Positions 62,374 to 64,000 of a DNA stretch of 64,000 nt are shown one piece after another. The position numbers and the translations under genes are program-made. Each line of letters begins with the position of its first letter. Position 1 is the stretch's first letter. Location of the stretch: NCBI RefSeq assembly GCF_002939475.1, contig NZ_PKFQ01000001.1:6197001-6261000 (forward strand). Reading direction: 5' to 3'. The notes under the pieces are model-generated. The model was not told the origin of the DNA and made no database searches. It worked only from the letters and a program-made list of their open reading frames with translations. This stretch comes from Streptomyces cinnamoneus. Lineage in GTDB: Bacteria; Actinomycetota; Actinomycetes; Streptomycetales; Streptomycetaceae.

Positions 62374-64000
62374 ATGCCACACGACGAACTGGACTGGACA
62401 CCGCCTCCCGCAGACCCGGAGCAGCCCGCGCAGGTGCGGCGCATCCTCCGCCTCTTCCGCCCGTACCGCGGCCGCCTCGGCCTCGTCGGGCTGCTCGTCG
62501 CCGCCTCGTCCCTCGTCACCGTCGCCTCGCCGTTCCTCCTGCGCGAGGTGCTCGACGTCGCCATCCCCCAGGGCCGCACCGGTCTGCTGACCCTGCTGGC
62601 CCTCGGCATGATCGCGGCCGCCGTCGTGAACAGCGTCTTCGGCGTGCTGCAGACCCTGATCTCCACCACCGTCGGCCAGCGCGTGATGCACGACCTGCGC
62701 ACCGCGGTCTACGGCCGTCTCCAGACGATGCCGCTGGCCTTCTTCACCCGGACCCGCACGGGCGAGGTCCAGTCCCGCATCGCCAACGACATCGGCGGCA
62801 TGCAGGCCACCGTCACGTCCACCGCGACGTCCCTGGTCTCCAACCTCACCAGCGTCATCGCCACCGTCGTGGCGATGGTGGCGCTGGACTGGCGGCTGAC
62901 GGTCGTCTCCCTGCTCCTGCTGCCGCTGTTCGTATGGATCAGCCGGCGTGTGGGCGACGAGCGCAAGCGGATCACGGCCAAGCGGCAGAGCCAGATGGCC
63001 GCCATGGCCGCCATGGTGACCGAATCGCTCTCCGTCAGCGGCATCCTGCTCGGCCGCACCATGGGCCGGTCGGACTCGCTGACCAAGGCGTTCGCCCAGG
63101 AGTCCGAACGCCTCGTCGCCCTGGAGGTGCGCACCAACATGGCGGGGCGGTGGCGGATGTCGACCATCGGCATCGTCATGGCCGCCATGCCCGCGCTCGT
63201 CTACTGGGCCGCCGGCATGGCCCTCAAGACGGGCGGGCCCGACATCTCCCTCGGCACGCTCGTCGCCTTCGTCTCCCTCCAGCAGGGCCTCTTCCGGCCC
63301 ACCGTCAGCCTGCTCTCCACGGGCGTGCAGATGCAGACCTCCCTCGCGCTCTTCCAGCGGATCTTCGAGTACCTCGACATGCCGGTGGACATCACCGAGC
63401 CCGAGCACCCCGTCCGGCTGGACAAGATCAGCGGCGAAGTCCGCTTTGAGAACGTCTCCTTCTCCTACGACCCCGCGAACCCGGCCCTCACCGGCATCGA
63501 CCTCATGGTCCCTGCGGGCGGCAGCCTGGCCGTCGTGGGCCCGACCGGTTCCGGCAAGAGCACGCTGAGCTATCTCGTCCCCCGGCTGTACGACGTCACC
63601 GCCGGACGGGTCCTGCTCGACGGGACCGACGTGCGCGACCTCGACTTCGACACCCTCGCCCGCGCGGTCGGGGTGGTCTCCCAGGAGACCTACCTCTTCC
63701 ACGCCTCCGTCGCCGAGAACCTCCGCTTCGCCAAGCCCGACGCCAGTGACGAGGAGCTGAGAGCGGCCGCCGAAGCCGCCCAGATCCACGACCACATAGC
63801 CTCCCTCCCCGAGGGCTACGACACCCTGGTCGGCGAGCGCGGCTACCGCTTCTCCGGTGGCGAGAAGCAGCGCCTGGCCATCGCGCGGACGATCCTGCGC
63901 GATCCGCCGGTGCTCATCCTGGACGAGGCGACGAGCGCTCTGGACACCCACACCGAGCACGCCGTCCAGCAGGCCATCGACGCGCTCTCCGCCGGGCGCA
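62374..64000 (+). CDS. ABC exporter (permease-ATPase), 3' truncated by window
   Basis: The first 542 residues of a multidrug/lipid-type half-exporter are present. Six membrane helices (about 30-320) precede a standard ATPase domain: Walker A GPTGSGKST, signature FSGGEKQRLAIAR and Walker B VLILDEATSAL. Unlike the pair at 56332-59918 nothing is degenerate, so it may work as a homodimer. A clear ribosome site (GAAGGAG) precedes ATG 62374. The divergent MarR regulator suggests induction by a toxic compound. Confidence 0.9.
   Translation, partial: MPHDELDWTPPPADPEQPAQVRRILRLFRPYRGRLGLVGLLVAASSLVTVASPFLLREVLDVAIPQGRTGLLTLLALGMIAAAVVNSVFGVLQTLISTTVGQRVMHDLRTAVYGRLQTMPLAFFTRTRTGEVQSRIANDIGGMQATVTSTATSLVSNLTSVIATVVAMVALDWRLTVVSLLLLPLFVWISRRVGDERKRITAKRQSQMAAMAAMVTESLSVSGILLGRTMGRSDSLTKAFAQESERLVALEVRTNMAGRWRMSTIGIVMAAMPALVYWAAGMALKTGGPDISLGTLVAFVSLQQGLFRPTVSLLSTGVQMQTSLALFQRIFEYLDMPVDITEPEHPVRLDKISGEVRFENVSFSYDPANPALTGIDLMVPAGGSLAVVGPTGSGKSTLSYLVPRLYDVTAGRVLLDGTDVRDLDFDTLARAVGVVSQETYLFHASVAENLRFAKPDASDEELRAAAEAAQIHDHIASLPEGYDTLVGERGYRFSGGEKQRLAIARTILRDPPVLILDEATSALDTHTEHAVQQAIDALSAGR

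Overview
The window is very GC-rich, densely packed actinobacterial DNA. Codon use, GTG/TTG starts, ATGA/GTGA start-stop overlaps and gene families (family 2B encapsulins, LysX, a Roadblock protein, DUF6397- and SCO6745-type proteins, carbohydrate ABC importers without their own ATPase) point to a Streptomyces chromosome, probably outside the most conserved core. I see no rRNA, tRNA, CRISPR array, insertion sequence or prophage, and no gene-free stretch longer than about 240 bases.

1-8222: a catabolic cluster for the steroid C/D-ring intermediate HIP. Gene content and order match the KstR2 regulon of Mycobacterium tuberculosis (SDR, kstR2, fadA6, hypothetical, ipdC, ipdB, ipdA, echA20, two SDRs). 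A 14-bp KstR2-like operator lies between divergent echA20 and the first SDR, and a perfect 16-bp hairpin closes the region.

8236-11828: an ABC-2 permease and an unusual single polypeptide joining an exported S15/CocE-like hydrolase to a cytoplasmic ABC ATPase.

11904-22611: an N-glycan utilisation locus. It has a GH38 alpha-mannosidase, a Tat-exported GH85 endo-beta-N-acetylglucosaminidase, a GH5 beta-mannosidase-like enzyme, a sugar-binding lipoprotein with two permeases, and a divergent LacI regulator with a palindromic operator. A PNGase A-type amidase at 60087-61700 could act on the same substrates.

22616-28297: a cyclophilin, then a five-gene NikABCDE-type importer behind a Nur-box-like inverted repeat, suggesting nickel uptake.

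28332-38579: the fused lysyl-phosphatidylglycerol synthase/lysyl-tRNA synthetase LysX, a tiny membrane protein, two tandem family 2B encapsulin shell genes with no recognisable cargo gene beside them, a phosphodiester glycosidase, a PI-PLC/GDPD-like secreted enzyme and two hypothetical proteins. The two shell genes share a 234-bp block that is identical except for one base, which looks like gene conversion.

38656-54394: a SWIM-protein/SNF2-helicase pair, an acyl desaturase, a phosphoesterase-MFS-propeller operon, an MpaB-type protein, a Roadblock protein, a DUF6397-type protein, a DEAD/DEAH helicase with a DUF3516-type C-terminus and a DUF457-type membrane protein.

54522-64000: a TetR regulator and an imine-reductase-like enzyme share a promoter region with two identical palindromic operators. 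They are followed by a heterodimeric ABC exporter in which one ATP site has lost its P-loop, switch histidine and signature, the PNGase A-type enzyme, and a MarR regulator divergent from an ABC exporter cut by the window edge. Strong hairpins close most convergent gene pairs.
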